Shown in pieces: positions 1-6,773 of a stretch of DNA of 7,216 bases (the stretch's first letter is position 1; each line of letters begins with the position of its first letter). Under the pieces are notes generated by a model. The model had not been told where the DNA came from and did not search any database. It saw only the letters and a list, made by a program, of their open reading frames with translations. Made by a program: the position numbers and the translations under genes. Origin of the DNA: Acidobacteriaceae bacterium (GTDB taxonomy: Bacteria; Acidobacteriota; Terriglobia; Terriglobales; Acidobacteriaceae); assembly GCA_003166055.1 (NCBI GenBank), contig PMWR01000349.1, positions 17,096-24,311 on the forward strand. The letters are read 5' to 3'.

Positions 1-1014
1 TGAAAAGAGCTTTCGGTAGAATTCATTCCCGCGGTATCGCTTTTCGAAGTGAGGCGCGCTGTACGCAATCTTCAGCGGCTTCGAGCCACGACGTTCAAGA
101 ATTCCCTCGACCGCATAATCGGGATTCAATCCATTCGCGCTCAATGTGCGTGTTACCGTCCCGAGGAATCGATCGCCCGCTTCGACTGCCACTCCGCGGA
201 GCGATATGGGGAAATACACAGGAAGCCAGCTCGCCTGATGTTCGAGGGTATCCAGCGTCTCTTCGCGGTCCACAAATAATTCGAGCCAGACCATGAAGCC
301 CGTAAACGAGCCATTCCTTTGAAATTCCAATTGAATCTCGTGACGAGCTTCCAGATCGGATGAAGCCCGATAATCGAGGTCCTCGAAGACGGCCGAGGGC
401 GTAAGCAGATTCTCCCGCGAGACATGCCTCAGGCAGACTCTTATATCGAACGGATAGCCGAGCTTCTCAAAGGTCTTTTTCGCATAATGCATCCCGATCT
501 CGGAGAAGCCGTGCGACACAACCGCTTCCGGCAAGTCAATCGCGGCAATCCGCGTCAAGGTGCGCGCCGGCAGCATATTCGCCGGATCGTGCAGGAACCG
601 CCGGCAGTCTTCGATGATGCGAGCCGACCCCTCTGAGCCGCCAATCGGCCCTACAATCTCCGAGACGCAATAATCCACTTTCTCCGGCAACTCGACGCGC
701 CGCGCGTCGCCATGGATCAGCGCGATACGATCCTCCAACCCAAGCGATGCAATCTGCCGTCGCGCTTGCAGGTACGTCTCTTCCAGCAGTTCAATCGCAT
801 AGACTTTCTTCGCGCCGGCTTCGAGACAGAGCCTGGAAAGCACCAGCTCCGACCCCGGCCCGATCTCTACAACGGTCTTGCCGTTCAGCACTTTTTTGAA
901 GGCATTGCGATACGCGGCATTCCTGCGGGCATCGCCGGCGAGCAGCCGGTAAATGGTCTCATCGTAGATATAGAATTCGGCCAGAGACGGCCATACTTCG
1001 ATACCCGTCGCCAT
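1..1014 (-). CDS. PRMT-like class I SAM-dependent methyltransferase, C-terminus beyond window edge
   Basis: An open minus-strand frame of 338 codons runs off base 1, so the C-terminus is missing. It is probably a cytoplasmic SAM-dependent methyltransferase; the substrate is unknown. Residues 48-56 read VVEIGPGSE, the SAM-binding motif I, and VYAIEL (71-76) gives the acidic residue (E75) expected to hold the SAM ribose. The segment SEIVGPIGGSEG carries Glu119 and Glu128 nine residues apart, the spacing of the 'double-E' loop of protein arginine methyltransferases. Further on, HQASWLPVYF (259-268) sits where PRMTs have the THW loop at the start of the beta-barrel domain. The ATG at 1014 is the first start after an in-frame TAG, with a GGGGG stretch about 9 bases upstream. 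It lies 127 bases downstream of the ABC1 kinase gene on the same strand, so co-transcription is possible. The Rossmann fold is certain; arginine as the target is inference. Confidence 0.85.
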   Translation of the reverse strand, partial: MATGIEVWPSLAEFYIYDETIYRLLAGDARRNAAYRNAFKKVLNGKTVVEIGPGSELVLSRLCLEAGAKKVYAIELLEETYLQARRQIASLGLEDRIALIHGDARRVELPEKVDYCVSEIVGPIGGSEGSARIIEDCRRFLHDPANMLPARTLTRIAAIDLPEAVVSHGFSEIGMHYAKKTFEKLGYPFDIRVCLRHVSRENLLTPSAVFEDLDYRASSDLEARHEIQLEFQRNGSFTGFMVWLELFVDREETLDTLEHQASWLPVYFPISLRGVAVEAGDRFLGTVTRTLSANGLNPDYAVEGILERRGSKPLKIAYSAPHFEKRYRGNEFYRKLFS

Positions 1015-1037
1015 GGCGAAAGACCCCCAGTAAGACC

Positions 1038-1068
1038 TGTGGACGGTTTTGAATACAGGAATTCCACA
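1038..1068. repeat. Short inverted repeat in the methyltransferase leader
   Basis: TGTGGA at 1038-1043 is exactly matched by TCCACA at 1063-1068, with a 19-base spacer. It abuts the longer inverted repeat at 1069-1122 and lies 24 bases upstream of the methyltransferase start. A 6-bp pairing with this spacer is weak alone; the direct adjacency to the longer element is what makes it worth noting. Confidence 0.4.
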
Positions 1069-1122
1069 CTACAACGTCTTCTGGGACGGTGCAAGTTACC
1101 ACGGTCGTAGAAGACGTTGTAG
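1069..1122. repeat. Perfect 14-bp inverted repeat between kinase and methyltransferase genes
   Basis: The arm CTACAACGTCTTCT at 1069-1082 is perfectly complementary to AGAAGACGTTGTAG at 1109-1122. Inside the arms further pairs can form (1085-1087 with 1104-1106, and 1089-1091 with 1100-1102), giving a nearly continuous stem closed by an 8-base loop. It starts 19 bases after the kinase stop and ends 54 bases before the methyltransferase start. A terminator or RNA-stability structure for the kinase mRNA is possible, but no T-run follows on either strand, so it is not a canonical intrinsic terminator. An operator or miniature repeat element is an alternative. Confidence 0.8.
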
Positions 1123-1141
1123 CCTTATCGTGCGGCAGAGG

Positions 1142-2938
1142 TTACCGCGCCCGCATGTCCGGCTCGTCGAATCGCTGCGTTACCCTGCGCAGCGTGATGG
1201 CAAAGCTGAGTATGAGAAGCGCCAGATAGCCGGGATTCTTCAGTGACCAGAGCAGGCTTTCAGCGAAAGAGGCAGGCGCATAGCCGAGTGGCCTGGCAAG
1301 ACCCATTCGCGCCCCGCCCCACACCAAAAGCCAGAATCCCGACCATAGAGCCGTCTTCAAAATCTCAGAGAAGGCAAACGAGGATTTCTCCACCCGCAGC
1401 GCGAAGCGGAAGTGCGGCCTCTCCGCGGCCTGACGCCGCTGTTCCAGTTCGAGGCCAAGCAATTCCGCGAATTCGCCCATCCGCAGCAGAGCCTCTTCGA
1501 TCAGCACTCCCCAATCCCGCTTCACGCCGCTGTCGCGCTTCTTGTGCTGCTTGCGCAGGAACTCCTTATAGCAAATCTGGAATTCATGCCCGGCATTCAG
1601 GTCGGGATTCAACCGCGCCAGAATGGCGTCGCTGAGAAAGCTCGTTCTCATGTAGCGCAGCAGCTCCGGATTCAACCTTACCTTGTACTCACGGCTGATC
1701 TCCGCGGCCCGCGTCCATAGCGCCCCCGCGCTCTTTTCGTACCAATTCCCGCTCTTGCTGCGCATTGCCAGCGTCTGGTCGCGCACCAGATAGTAGAGTT
1801 CCTGCGCGTATCGGTCCACGTCGATATAGGGCAGCGGCTGCTGCGTCGCAATAATCGCAAGCGCCATCCCATGCGGGTCGTTGTATTTGCGATGGATCGC
1901 CTGCAGGGCGCCGCGCGCCTGTTTGGAAAGCGATCCGCAGACCCCGAAATCGATCAGCGCCAGGCTGTTGTCCGGCTGAATCACGATGTTCGCCGGATGC
2001 GGATCGGCATGAAAGATACTGCACTCATACATCTGCCAGAACATCATCCGCACCAGGTTCTTGCTGATCGCAACCGGATCGTATCCCAGCTCCGCCAGCT
2101 CTTCCAGCCGCGCCGGATTCTCGTCTTCGAGCGCATTCAGGATTTCATGCAGGAAAACCCCATCCATGAACTCCGTCACGATCACCTCGCGGCTGCACAG
2201 CTCATGAACGATGCCCGGAGTCCGCACCACATCCGTCCGCGCCGCCTGCTGCCCAAAGGCCTCCGTCTGCATGGCCTCCAGCCGATAGTCCAGTTCGTCG
2301 ATGAGCATCCATGAAATTTCGCGGATGGTAGCGCGCGAAGAGCCTGCCGTTATAAAGCTGAGCGCTTCGCCCAGCTTGCCGAGCATCTCGATCACCTTGA
2401 GATCGGATCGCATCTCGATCTCGATGCCCGGCCGCCGCACCTTGACCGCGACTTTTCTGCCATCCGGCAGATAGGCCTGATACACGCACCCAATGGAGCC
2501 TGAGCCGATCACCTCCGTGTCGAACGACTCGAAGATTTCCGCCAGAGTCCTGCCCGTCTGCCCCTCCAGAATAGCGACCGCCTGCTCCGACGGGAACGGC
2601 GGCACCTGGTCCAGCAGCTTCATCAGCTCGTCGCAATACTCGATGGGAAGAATGTCGGCGCGCAGGCCCAGTTGCTGCCCGATCTTGACGCCGGTCCCAC
2701 CCATCCCCTGCAGCATTTTGCGAAGCCGTATAGCCCGCCGGCGAATGGAATCGCGAAGCAGGATGCGGTCAACGAACGTGGCAGCGGAAAAACCGATCGC
2801 CGCCCCGCTCCAGACGGCCATGCGGCTCAGTATGCTGCCAAACGTCGGCCGCGGGGCTCGATAGACGACGTCGGCCGTAAAATCGGCGCGGCGCTTCGGG
2901 CTCGATATGTGCTCGCGACGGGGGATATTTGCGATCAC
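1142..2938 (-). CDS. ABC1/AarF/UbiB-family kinase-like protein with C-terminal membrane segments
   Basis: A 598-aa member of the ABC1 (UbiB/ADCK/AarF) atypical kinase family, whose characterised members support ubiquinone synthesis or other membrane-lipid functions. Motifs appear in family order: KIGQ at 85-88 (the family KxGQ motif), a nucleotide-loop segment IGSGSIGCVYQA at 144-155, VAVK with Lys166, ELDYRLEA at 215-222, the catalytic-type loop HADPHPAN at 310-317, and DFG at 330-332. Two hydrophobic stretches near 529-548 and 567-582 look like the C-terminal membrane helices usual in the family. The start is a GTG with only a weak upstream ribosome site; an in-frame TAA lies shortly upstream. 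An internal ATG at residue 40 is an alternative. The nucleotide loop is glycine/serine-rich rather than the alanine-rich AAAS form of typical UbiB. No quinone-synthesis gene is adjacent, so the symbol ubiB is not assigned. Confidence 0.93.
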   Translation of the reverse strand: MIANIPRREHISSPKRRADFTADVVYRAPRPTFGSILSRMAVWSGAAIGFSAATFVDRILLRDSIRRRAIRLRKMLQGMGGTGVKIGQQLGLRADILPIEYCDELMKLLDQVPPFPSEQAVAILEGQTGRTLAEIFESFDTEVIGSGSIGCVYQAYLPDGRKVAVKVRRPGIEIEMRSDLKVIEMLGKLGEALSFITAGSSRATIREISWMLIDELDYRLEAMQTEAFGQQAARTDVVRTPGIVHELCSREVIVTEFMDGVFLHEILNALEDENPARLEELAELGYDPVAISKNLVRMMFWQMYECSIFHADPHPANIVIQPDNSLALIDFGVCGSLSKQARGALQAIHRKYNDPHGMALAIIATQQPLPYIDVDRYAQELYYLVRDQTLAMRSKSGNWYEKSAGALWTRAAEISREYKVRLNPELLRYMRTSFLSDAILARLNPDLNAGHEFQICYKEFLRKQHKKRDSGVKRDWGVLIEEALLRMGEFAELLGLELEQRRQAAERPHFRFALRVEKSSFAFSEILKTALWSGFWLLVWGGARMGLARPLGYAPASFAESLLWSLKNPGYLALLILSFAITLRRVTQRFDEPDMRAR

Positions 2939-3315
2939 GGAAGGCTCACAGGCGACTGATTGTTAAGAACAACATTGTCAAGAACAAGATTGTCAAGCGC
3001 AAGATGGTCTGTCCATATTACCGGAACAGGATCGATGCCGCATCACAACTCTTGTCCGCCACGCTGCGCAAGCTTCGGGCGGGCAGATCGCTGCCGGAAG
3101 GGAATTGACACAGGGGTCTGCCGGGTGGTACTTCTGCGTCTACACCATGCGCATCCGCACGAGGTAGCATTTCCCGCGCTTCGTTGCCGTGCCTTCTCGC
3201 ATTGGAGGCCGATAGTCGGATGCGATGCCGCGATGCGGAAGGGCTTCCGATGCCTGGGCGGCGTGTTCCGATAGGGCAGTGTGTGAGATTCAGCAAGTAA
3301 CGGGGGAGGCTCCTC
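2939..3315. other. Divergent intergenic region, no gene seen
   Basis: This 377-base gap separates the minus-strand kinase from the plus-strand patatin gene and should hold both promoters. The open frames across it are rich in Arg, His and Cys, lack good starts, and look non-coding. Besides the tandem repeats at 2960-3004 I see two small hairpins, CCGA/TCGG at 3209-3219 and CGGAA/TTCCG at 3236-3249 with a GGGC loop. Both lie on the patatin side. I could not find a convincing sigma-70 promoter for the patatin gene. Confidence 0.6.
2960..3004. repeat. Three tandem 15-bp repeats upstream of the kinase gene
   Basis: Copies begin at 2960 (TTGTTAAGAACAA), 2975 (TTGTCAAGAACAA) and 2990 (TTGTCAAGCGCAA), each followed by a 2-base spacer. 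Copy one is a perfect inverted repeat, TTGTT-N3-AACAA; copies two and three are increasingly degenerate. On the minus strand each copy contains a -35-like box: TTGACA (2996-2991), TTGACA (2981-2976) and TTAACA (2966-2961), reading toward the kinase start 22 bases downstream of the array. No good -10 box stands at the right distance, so a promoter is not demonstrated. An array of regulator binding sites is the alternative reading. Confidence 0.65.
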
Positions 3316-4290
3316 ATGGCAGAAGCAGCGAAGAAATACCCGTTTGAGAACCTGGTTCTCTCCGGCGGCGGCATTTGGGGCCTTGCGTACGCAGGGGTCG
3401 CGCAGGTGTTGGCTGAAGAAGGAATCTACGCCGGAATCCGGCGTATCGCCGGCGTTTCTTCCGGCGCGATTTTCGCAACTCTGATCTGCCTCGGATACGA
3501 ACCCGAGGACATTATCAGTATCCTCCATGAAACAGATTTCCATTCCTTTGAAGACAAGCCGAATTTCTTCCGGCTCTTTCACAAGTACGCCATCTTTGCG
3601 GGAGACGCTCTTCTCGAATGGTTAGAAGAACTTGTCGCAAAGTCTCCTGCGGGAGACGGGAATCCGGGTCTTACCTTCCAGGAGCTTTTGGAAAAGAACG
3701 GCCGCGAACTCTACGTCTTCGCGACCGATCTGAACACCCAGACCTATAGGGAATTTTCAGCCCGCACCCGGCCCAACATGAAGATTGTCCATGCCGTGCG
3801 AGCCTCCGCGTCCCTGCCCCTGGTTTTCAAAGCCTGGAGATTCCCCGCCGAGTACGGCCACATGAATATTTACTGCGATGGCGGGATGATGAACAACTAT
3901 CCCATAGGCTTCTTCGACGCTCCACACTTCTGCCGCAAGGGCGAACTTGCCAATGAGCGGACGCTCGGATTCCTCTTTCTCGCGCCTCCTGCCAACGCCG
4001 AGCGCCCGGACGACGGCCTCGTCTACGGCGAGCTTCACGCCTATCTCAAGGCACTGCTGGAATCCATTATTGTCGGCGTCTCCGTCTCGCTTCAGACGTC
4101 GGACAATGTGGAGCGCACGGTCATGACTCCCATCCACGACACAGGCATCTCGCCCATCCACTTCAAGATCAACGCGAAAGAGATTGAAGCGCTGCTCGAA
4201 GTGGGCAGGAAATCCATCCGAGCCTATTTAAAGGAGTATTCCGAGAGATACGAGACTGTGAACGGCCGTCAGGGTGTGTCGGCAAAGTAG
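3316..4290 (+). CDS. Patatin-like phospholipase
   Basis: A 324-aa patatin-family lipid acyl hydrolase, expected to cleave acyl chains from phospholipids or other acyl esters with a Ser-Asp dyad. The N-terminus gives the glycine-rich oxyanion loop SGGGIWG (16-22), then the nucleophile elbow GVSSG (46-50) with Ser48, and the second catalytic motif DGG with Asp188. The segment ASASLPLVFKAW (163-174) matches the conserved block that precedes the Asp motif in the family. No signal peptide or membrane helix is evident, so the protein is probably cytoplasmic. Trp21 sits where many patatins have Arg or Lys in the oxyanion loop. The start is well supported by GGGGGAGG ending 6 bases before the ATG. 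The gene is transcribed divergently from the ABC1 kinase and convergently with the small charged protein. No cyclic-nucleotide synthase is nearby, so a CBASS effector role is not supported. Confidence 0.93.
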   Translation: MAEAAKKYPFENLVLSGGGIWGLAYAGVAQVLAEEGIYAGIRRIAGVSSGAIFATLICLGYEPEDIISILHETDFHSFEDKPNFFRLFHKYAIFAGDALLEWLEELVAKSPAGDGNPGLTFQELLEKNGRELYVFATDLNTQTYREFSARTRPNMKIVHAVRASASLPLVFKAWRFPAEYGHMNIYCDGGMMNNYPIGFFDAPHFCRKGELANERTLGFLFLAPPANAERPDDGLVYGELHAYLKALLESIIVGVSVSLQTSDNVERTVMTPIHDTGISPIHFKINAKEIEALLEVGRKSIRAYLKEYSERYETVNGRQGVSAK

Positions 4291-4318
4291 GCGCAGTCTT
4301 TCCACGCACAACGCCACT

Positions 4319-4358
4319 CTCCACGCTGCGCTCTATTCGGCAGCGTGGAGGAGCGCAG
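4319..4358. terminator. Overlapping hairpins between convergent genes, probable terminator
   Basis: A perfect 11-bp stem pairs 4319-4329 (CTCCACGCTGC) with 4340-4350 (GCAGCGTGGAG) around a 10-base loop. A second perfect 8-bp stem pairs 4326-4333 (CTGCGCTC) with 4351-4358 (GAGCGCAG); the two share bases and cannot form together. Position 28 bases after the patatin stop and 9 bases beyond the stop of the convergent gene fits a bidirectional terminator. On the plus strand a T-rich run (4371-4385) follows after a gap, and lies inside the lysine-tail codons of the opposing gene. On the minus strand no T-run follows. Confidence 0.5.
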
Positions 4359-4366
4359 GGCCGACC

Positions 4367-4747
4367 CTACTTCTTTTTCTTCTTGGCCGCCGCGGGCTTT
4401 TTGTAAGCCAGCATGTGATCCACAAAATCGGATTTCGCATGTTGCGTATGAGTGCGGTATTTCCGATGTGCGGCGCTCAGAGTGCGCAGCGTATGCTGCA
4501 CGCCGACCTTTTCAGCGGCGTGAGCTTTTTCCCGCTCTTCCAGAAAGGTTGAGATGCCGACCACCAACCCATTCAGTTGTTTGATCATCACTTCCTCGAC
4601 GGCAAGTTTGAGATGATGCAGGGCATGGCGCGGGTCCATTTTATCCGCGGATTCTTCCTCGGAGTCTTCGATCAACTCGTCCAGTTCTTCCACGGCTGCT
4701 TTAGCGGTGTGCTTCTTCGTAGCGGTGCTCTCTGCTGTCTGGCTCAT
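4367..4747 (-). CDS. Small highly charged hypothetical protein with lysine tail
   Basis: A 126-aa protein I do not recognise. The first 20 residues are Thr/Ala/Lys rich. Residues 21-35 are strongly acidic ([13 protein letters not shown]), the middle (about 40-110) looks helical and rich in His, Glu, Lys and Leu, and the end is [11 protein letters not shown], a strongly basic tail. No signal peptide, membrane segment or cysteine is present, so it is probably cytoplasmic. The basic tail could bind nucleic acid or another acidic partner, but that is a guess. The start is well supported: GAGG stands 7 bases before the ATG, and a perfect TTGACA box lies further upstream. The gene stands alone, convergent with patatin and divergent from the MbtH-domain gene, which suggests an independent function. 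Confidence 0.8.
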   Translation of the reverse strand: MSQTAESTATKKHTAKAAVEELDELIEDSEEESADKMDPRHALHHLKLAVEEVMIKQLNGLVVGISTFLEEREKAHAAEKVGVQHTLRTLSAAHRKYRTHTQHAKSDFVDHMLAYKKPAAAKKKKK

Positions 4748-4767
4748 AAGGAAACCTCACTTGTTGC

Positions 4768-4795
4768 TGTATCACAGCGCGAAATCCAATGTCAA
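4768..4795 (-). promoter_or_regulatory. Candidate sigma-70 promoter for the small charged protein gene
   Basis: On the minus strand a perfect TTGACA (4795-4790) is followed after 16 bases by GATACA (4773-4768), preceded by TG one base upstream as in extended -10 elements. Transcription would start near 4761, giving a leader of roughly a dozen bases containing the GAGG ribosome site. The -10 match is only partial. Confidence 0.4.
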
Positions 4796-4954
4796 CGGCT
4801 TACTGCTGGGGGAACGCGGAAGGAACTCCGAAACCGGCTGCCGTCGCGCGGCCCCGCCATTCGATGTTCCTGTCGCTTTTTCCAAACGTACCATGAGAAG
4901 CCTCTGGGAGCGCAGGAAATTGATCTACTTTCGCGAATCCGACGCCGTTTGGGC

Positions 4955-4960
4955 TAAACT
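4955..4960 (+). promoter_or_regulatory. Candidate -10 box placing transcription start at the MbtH ATG
   Basis: TAAACT lies 7 bases before the ATG at 4968, and no Shine-Dalgarno sequence is visible there. If it is a real -10 box, transcription would begin at or very near the start codon, giving a leaderless message. No convincing -35 box was found, so this is weak. Confidence 0.25.
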
Positions 4961-4967
4961 CATCGCC

Positions 4968-5516
4968 ATGATCTCCCCGGATGCGCCAACGAATTTGAAA
5001 GTTGTAGTCAACGGCGAAGAGCAGTACTCTGTCTGGCCGGCGGATGCTCCGAACCCGCCCGGATGGTGCGATGCCGACCTAAACGGCACCCGGCAGGACT
5101 GCCTTGCCCACATTGCCGAAGCCTGGACCGACATGCGCCCTCTGAGCCTGCGCCGCCATATGGATGAGGCAAAGGCCGTTCCGCGGACCTTCGCAAGGGG
5201 GCCTGCCGACGATCTATTTGATCGCCTCTCCTCGGAAAAGCTCGCCGTCAAGCTGCTCCGCCGCCGCACCCTCCAGGAAGACCTTGAAGCCGGTTACGTT
5301 CATCTCCAGTTCTTTCACACGGCGGGCGGCACCGAACTTGGCATTCATCTCGACGCTCCTTCCTGCGATTTGAGCCACGCCGACCTCGAAGCGGAAGTGG
5401 GCACGATCTGGATCTGCGGCGGCCTCGTGCTCAACTCGGCGCCGGCGCGGTGCGAAGCCGAGATCGATCTGGCCACTCTGGCGGGCGTCGCGATTCTCGT
5501 TCGTCTCCCGGCGTAG
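4968..5516 (+). CDS. MbtH-like domain protein with unrecognised C-terminal domain
   Basis: A 182-aa protein whose residues 10-67 are a clear MbtH-like domain. MbtH proteins bind and activate adenylation domains of nonribosomal peptide synthetases. The hallmarks are all present: [13 protein letters not shown] (12-24), PPGW (30-33), DCLAHI (44-49) and [16 protein letters not shown] (53-68), including the three conserved tryptophans 23, 33 and 53. Stand-alone family members are about 70 residues; here about 110 more residues follow in the same frame, with a charged helical linker (80-108) and a probable beta-rich part (110-182) that I do not recognise. The ATG at 4968 is chosen because it fits the family N-terminus; an ATG at 4893 in the same frame would add 25 unconserved residues. 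Neither has a clear ribosome site. No synthetase gene is present. The chaA-like gene follows 64 bases downstream on the same strand. Confidence 0.87.
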   Translation: MISPDAPTNLKVVVNGEEQYSVWPADAPNPPGWCDADLNGTRQDCLAHIAEAWTDMRPLSLRRHMDEAKAVPRTFARGPADDLFDRLSSEKLAVKLLRRRTLQEDLEAGYVHLQFFHTAGGTELGIHLDAPSCDLSHADLEAEVGTIWICGGLVLNSAPARCEAEIDLATLAGVAILVRLPA

Positions 5517-5580
5517 AAGCAAGCCGTTTCCATGAGGCCAGAACAGCCTCCTTAAGTTAAGATCGAGGTGCCAACTGCCT

Positions 5581-6771
5581 ATGCCCGTAAAGCAAGTGCG
5601 ATCTGCCCAAGCAACTCCCCTCAAGCGCGTGTGGCGGGAGGAGAAAGCCCTGTTCGCCGCGGTCCTTGCGATCGCGCTTTGTTCCTTCGTCAAAAACACC
5701 ACATATATCGGCGACGCCGGCTCGTTCGGCCCCCTGAACGATGTATTTCTGGTCTTCTCGTTCGTAATGGTGATCTGGAACGCGATGGCGATCTCCCGCC
5801 ACGCCGAAAAGCTCGCCGAACGCCTCGGCGAGCCTTACGGGACCATGATCCTGACGCTCGCCGCGATCACCGTCGAAGTGGTCATGATTATCACGATCAT
5901 GACGCACGGCACGGCCAATCCGCAGGTGGCGCGCGACACCATCTATTCCACGCTTATGATCCTGCTGAACCTCGTGATTGGTCTCGCGCTTTTGATGGGC
6001 GGCATCAAGTACGGCGAGCAGCGCTACAACATGAAGAGCTCCAAGGCGTACCTCTCGATGCTCTTCATCATGGTCGGCCTTGGCCTCATCTTCCCGAATG
6101 CGATGACGCAGCCGCACCACGCGCTCTACACGGGATTCCTCATCTTCCAGTCGTTAATGCTGTACGCCTATTTTCTTCGGATGCAATCGGGCCGGCTGAG
6201 TTACTTCTTTGTCCACTCGCCGCCGCCCATTCTCAAGTTGTCGGATGCGGAAATCGCGGCGGAGGACGCGGCGGTTCTGAAGCCGCTGGAAGCCGAGGAG
6301 GAAGTCGAAGCGCGGCATCACATCAGCCTTTCCTACCACGGAACCCTCCTGCTTCTCTCGCTCGCCGCGGTCTCCATCCTCGCCGAATTCTTCGCGGCCA
6401 CGATCGACGTTACCATCGAGCATTTCCACGCGCCCAAAGCGCTCGCGGGCCTGGTAACAGCCATCATCATTCTGAGCCCGGAAGGCGTGACCGCCATCCG
6501 GGCCGCGGTGAACAATCAGATGCAGCGCGTCATCAACATCGTTCTTGGCTCGTCGCTCTCCACCGTTGCCCTGACGATCCCCGCCGTGCTGATCTTCGGA
6601 GCATTGACCCACCAGCAGGTCACCCTGGCGCTGCCTCCGGCCCAAATGGGCCTATTGATTATCTCCCTGCTGATCTGTTCCATCTCCGAAACCGGCGGCG
6701 AGACAAGTCCCGTCGAAGGATTGATTCAGCTCAGTCTCTTCGTCGCCTTCCTTGTGCTCATTTTTGTGTAA
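5581..6771 (+). CDS. chaA: ChaA-type calcium (sodium, potassium)/proton antiporter
   Basis: A 396-aa inner-membrane cation/proton antiporter of the CaCA superfamily, expected to expel Ca2+ or Na+/K+ in exchange for protons. It has the two-halves layout of the family. The first repeat signature is at 83-104 (GEPYGT, then LTLAAITVEV with Glu99). The second is at 299-332 (SPEGVTAIRAA with Glu301, then GSSLSTVALT). A hydrophilic, acidic stretch (about 220-247, with EAEEEVEA) separates the halves, as usual. Roughly ten or more hydrophobic helices are visible. Length is slightly above the 366 residues of E. coli ChaA. The start ATG has only a distant GAGG (13 bases away). The palindrome CTTAAGTTAAG (5551-5561) precedes it and could be regulatory. 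It may be co-transcribed with the MbtH-domain gene or have its own promoter. Which ion it moves cannot be read from sequence. Confidence 0.92.
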   Translation: MPVKQVRSAQATPLKRVWREEKALFAAVLAIALCSFVKNTTYIGDAGSFGPLNDVFLVFSFVMVIWNAMAISRHAEKLAERLGEPYGTMILTLAAITVEVVMIITIMTHGTANPQVARDTIYSTLMILLNLVIGLALLMGGIKYGEQRYNMKSSKAYLSMLFIMVGLGLIFPNAMTQPHHALYTGFLIFQSLMLYAYFLRMQSGRLSYFFVHSPPPILKLSDAEIAAEDAAVLKPLEAEEEVEARHHISLSYHGTLLLLSLAAVSILAEFFAATIDVTIEHFHAPKALAGLVTAIIILSPEGVTAIRAAVNNQMQRVINIVLGSSLSTVALTIPAVLIFGALTHQQVTLALPPAQMGLLIISLLICSISETGGETSPVEGLIQLSLFVAFLVLIFV

Positions 6772-6773
6772 GC

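Noticed and set aside
1142..2938. Assigning the kinase as ubiB of a quinone-synthesis operon
   Set aside because: No ubiquinone or menaquinone gene is in the window and the nucleotide loop differs from typical UbiB, so only the family is called.
2960..3274. A 104-codon plus-strand frame in the divergent intergenic region
   Set aside because: It begins at TTG without a ribosome site, is rich in Arg, Cys and His, and resembles no protein family.
2939..3315. tRNA, riboswitch or CRISPR array in the intergenic regions
   Set aside because: No cloverleaf, known aptamer core or regularly spaced long repeat was seen; the 15-bp repeats are contiguous and too short for CRISPR.
3043..3582. Minus-strand frame overlapping the patatin start
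   Set aside because: It covers the conserved oxyanion and nucleophile motifs of patatin in antisense and has no recognisable motif of its own.
3316..4290. Patatin as an anti-phage (CBASS CapV-like) effector
   Set aside because: No cyclic oligonucleotide synthase or other defence gene is adjacent; the neighbours are a charged hypothetical protein and an ABC1 kinase.
4707..4967. Longer N-terminus for the MbtH-domain protein (frame open from 4707)
   Set aside because: The extra residues overlap the start of the divergent gene, lack conservation with MbtH proteins, and have no ribosome site at 4707 or 4893.
5557..6120. Minus-strand frame opposite the antiporter gene
   Set aside because: Its His/Arg/Asp-rich composition is typical of an antisense shadow, and the plus-strand frame has clear family motifs.
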